This document shows positions 5,008-5,417 of a stretch of DNA of 5,417 bases, piece after piece (position 1 is the stretch's first letter; every line of letters begins with the position of its first letter). The notes below the pieces were generated by a model. It did no database searches and was not told the DNA's origin. It saw nothing but the letters and a program-made list of their open reading frames with translations. Source of the DNA: Desulfobacterales bacterium. GTDB lineage: Bacteria > Desulfobacterota > Desulfobacteria > Desulfobacterales > Desulfosalsimonadaceae. Made by a program: the position numbers and the translations under genes. The stretch is from contig SKZX01000380.1 in assembly GCA_007127175.1 (NCBI GenBank), positions 1 through 5,417 on the forward strand. The letters are read 5' to 3'.

Positions 5008-5417
5008 AGAAAATACCTTTGGAAAAGGCCGTGGGGACCGAACTGGCCCACGACATAACCGAGATCAGCGCCGGCGGGTTCAAGGGGCCTGCCTTTAAAA
5101 AGGGGCACAAGGTCTGTGACGAGGACCTGTGCCACCTGCAGAAGCTGGGCAAGAACCACCTCTACCTCATCGACCTGGAAGAAGACGAAATCCACGAGAA
5201 CGAGGCGGCCGCCATTCTCGCGGAGGGTCTTGCGGGAAAAGGGGTCGTCTTCGAAAACACCGTGTCTGAGGGGCGGATCAATTTGCGTGCGGCCCATGAG
5301 GGACTGCTGACGGTGAACGCGGCATCGCTGGCGGCCTTCAACATGGTGGACGAGGTCATGTGCGCAACCCTGCACAGCCATACCCTGGTCCGGCAGGGGG
5401 ACCTGGTGGGCGCGACC
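5001..5417 (+). CDS. Molybdopterin-binding protein, MoeA/MogA-like (3' end outside window)
   Basis: An uninterrupted frame of 139 codons runs from GTG 5001 to the window edge. The N-terminus (LKKIPLEKAVGTELAHDITEI) resembles the start of MoeA-type domains, where G-x2-LA-x-DI is characteristic. The continuation (FKGPAFKKGHKVCDEDL, then HLYLIDLEEDEIHENEAA) matches my memory of a family of about 340-residue molybdopterin-binding proteins in anaerobes, which carry a MoCF (MoaB/Mog-like) domain in the second half. Residues such as EGRINLRAAHEGLLTVN and VMCATLHSHT fit that family. The catalytic MoCF half lies beyond the window and cannot be checked. It overlaps the FmdE gene by 7 bases and has its own strong ribosome binding site. 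A role in molybdate insertion or molybdopterin handling for the reductase is inferred. A regulator-like molybdopterin sensor is also possible. Confidence 0.8.
   Translation, partial: MLKKIPLEKAVGTELAHDITEISAGGFKGPAFKKGHKVCDEDLCHLQKLGKNHLYLIDLEEDEIHENEAAAILAEGLAGKGVVFENTVSEGRINLRAAHEGLLTVNAASLAAFNMVDEVMCATLHSHTLVRQGDLVGAT

Overview
The window carries five consecutive plus-strand genes. They look like one operon for a periplasmic molybdenum respiratory reductase of the arsenate reductase (Arr) type, together with its maturation genes. The DNA is GC-rich by eye, with strong AGGAGG-type ribosome binding sites. An Arr-like reductase next to an FmdE-family protein and a molybdopterin-binding (MoeA/MogA-like) protein suggests a strictly anaerobic bacterium. 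A Desulfobacterota (deltaproteobacterial) sulfate or metal reducer is my best guess, with an anaerobic Firmicute as the alternative. This is inference from gene content and protein flavour; no taxonomic marker is present.

Layout. Bases 1-95 are a short AT-richer leader with a 10-bp palindrome, a perfect tandem 10-bp repeat and a weak FNR-like site. Bases 96-2645 encode the catalytic subunit: a Tat signal, a C-x2-C-x3-C-x27-C iron-sulfur motif, a putative Mo-ligand cysteine in an ISHSSICAE context, and the RGRY motif associated with ArrA rather than ArxA. After a 100-nt gap, 2746-3564 encodes a 16-cysteine, four-[4Fe-4S] electron-transfer subunit (ArrB-like). After a 76-82-nt gap with two small inverted repeats come three tightly packed genes: a TorD-family chaperone (3647-4345), an FmdE-family protein with a C-terminal zinc ribbon (4342-5007), and the N-terminal part of a molybdopterin-binding protein (5001 to the window end). 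The last three overlap by 4 and 7 nt and are probably translationally coupled.

Working model. The catalytic subunit is folded in the cytoplasm with help from the TorD-like chaperone and receives its molybdopterin guanine dinucleotide cofactor. The MoeA-like protein, and perhaps the FmdE protein, may help supply or insert the metal or cofactor. The A-B complex is then exported through Tat on the signal of A alone, because B has none. Electrons would enter through the four clusters of B and reach Mo in A to reduce an oxyanion, arsenate being the leading candidate. No membrane quinol-oxidising subunit (ArrC/NrfD), cytochrome, arsenic-resistance gene or regulator lies in the window, so electron source, substrate and control remain open. 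I see no mobile element, CRISPR array, tRNA or rRNA.
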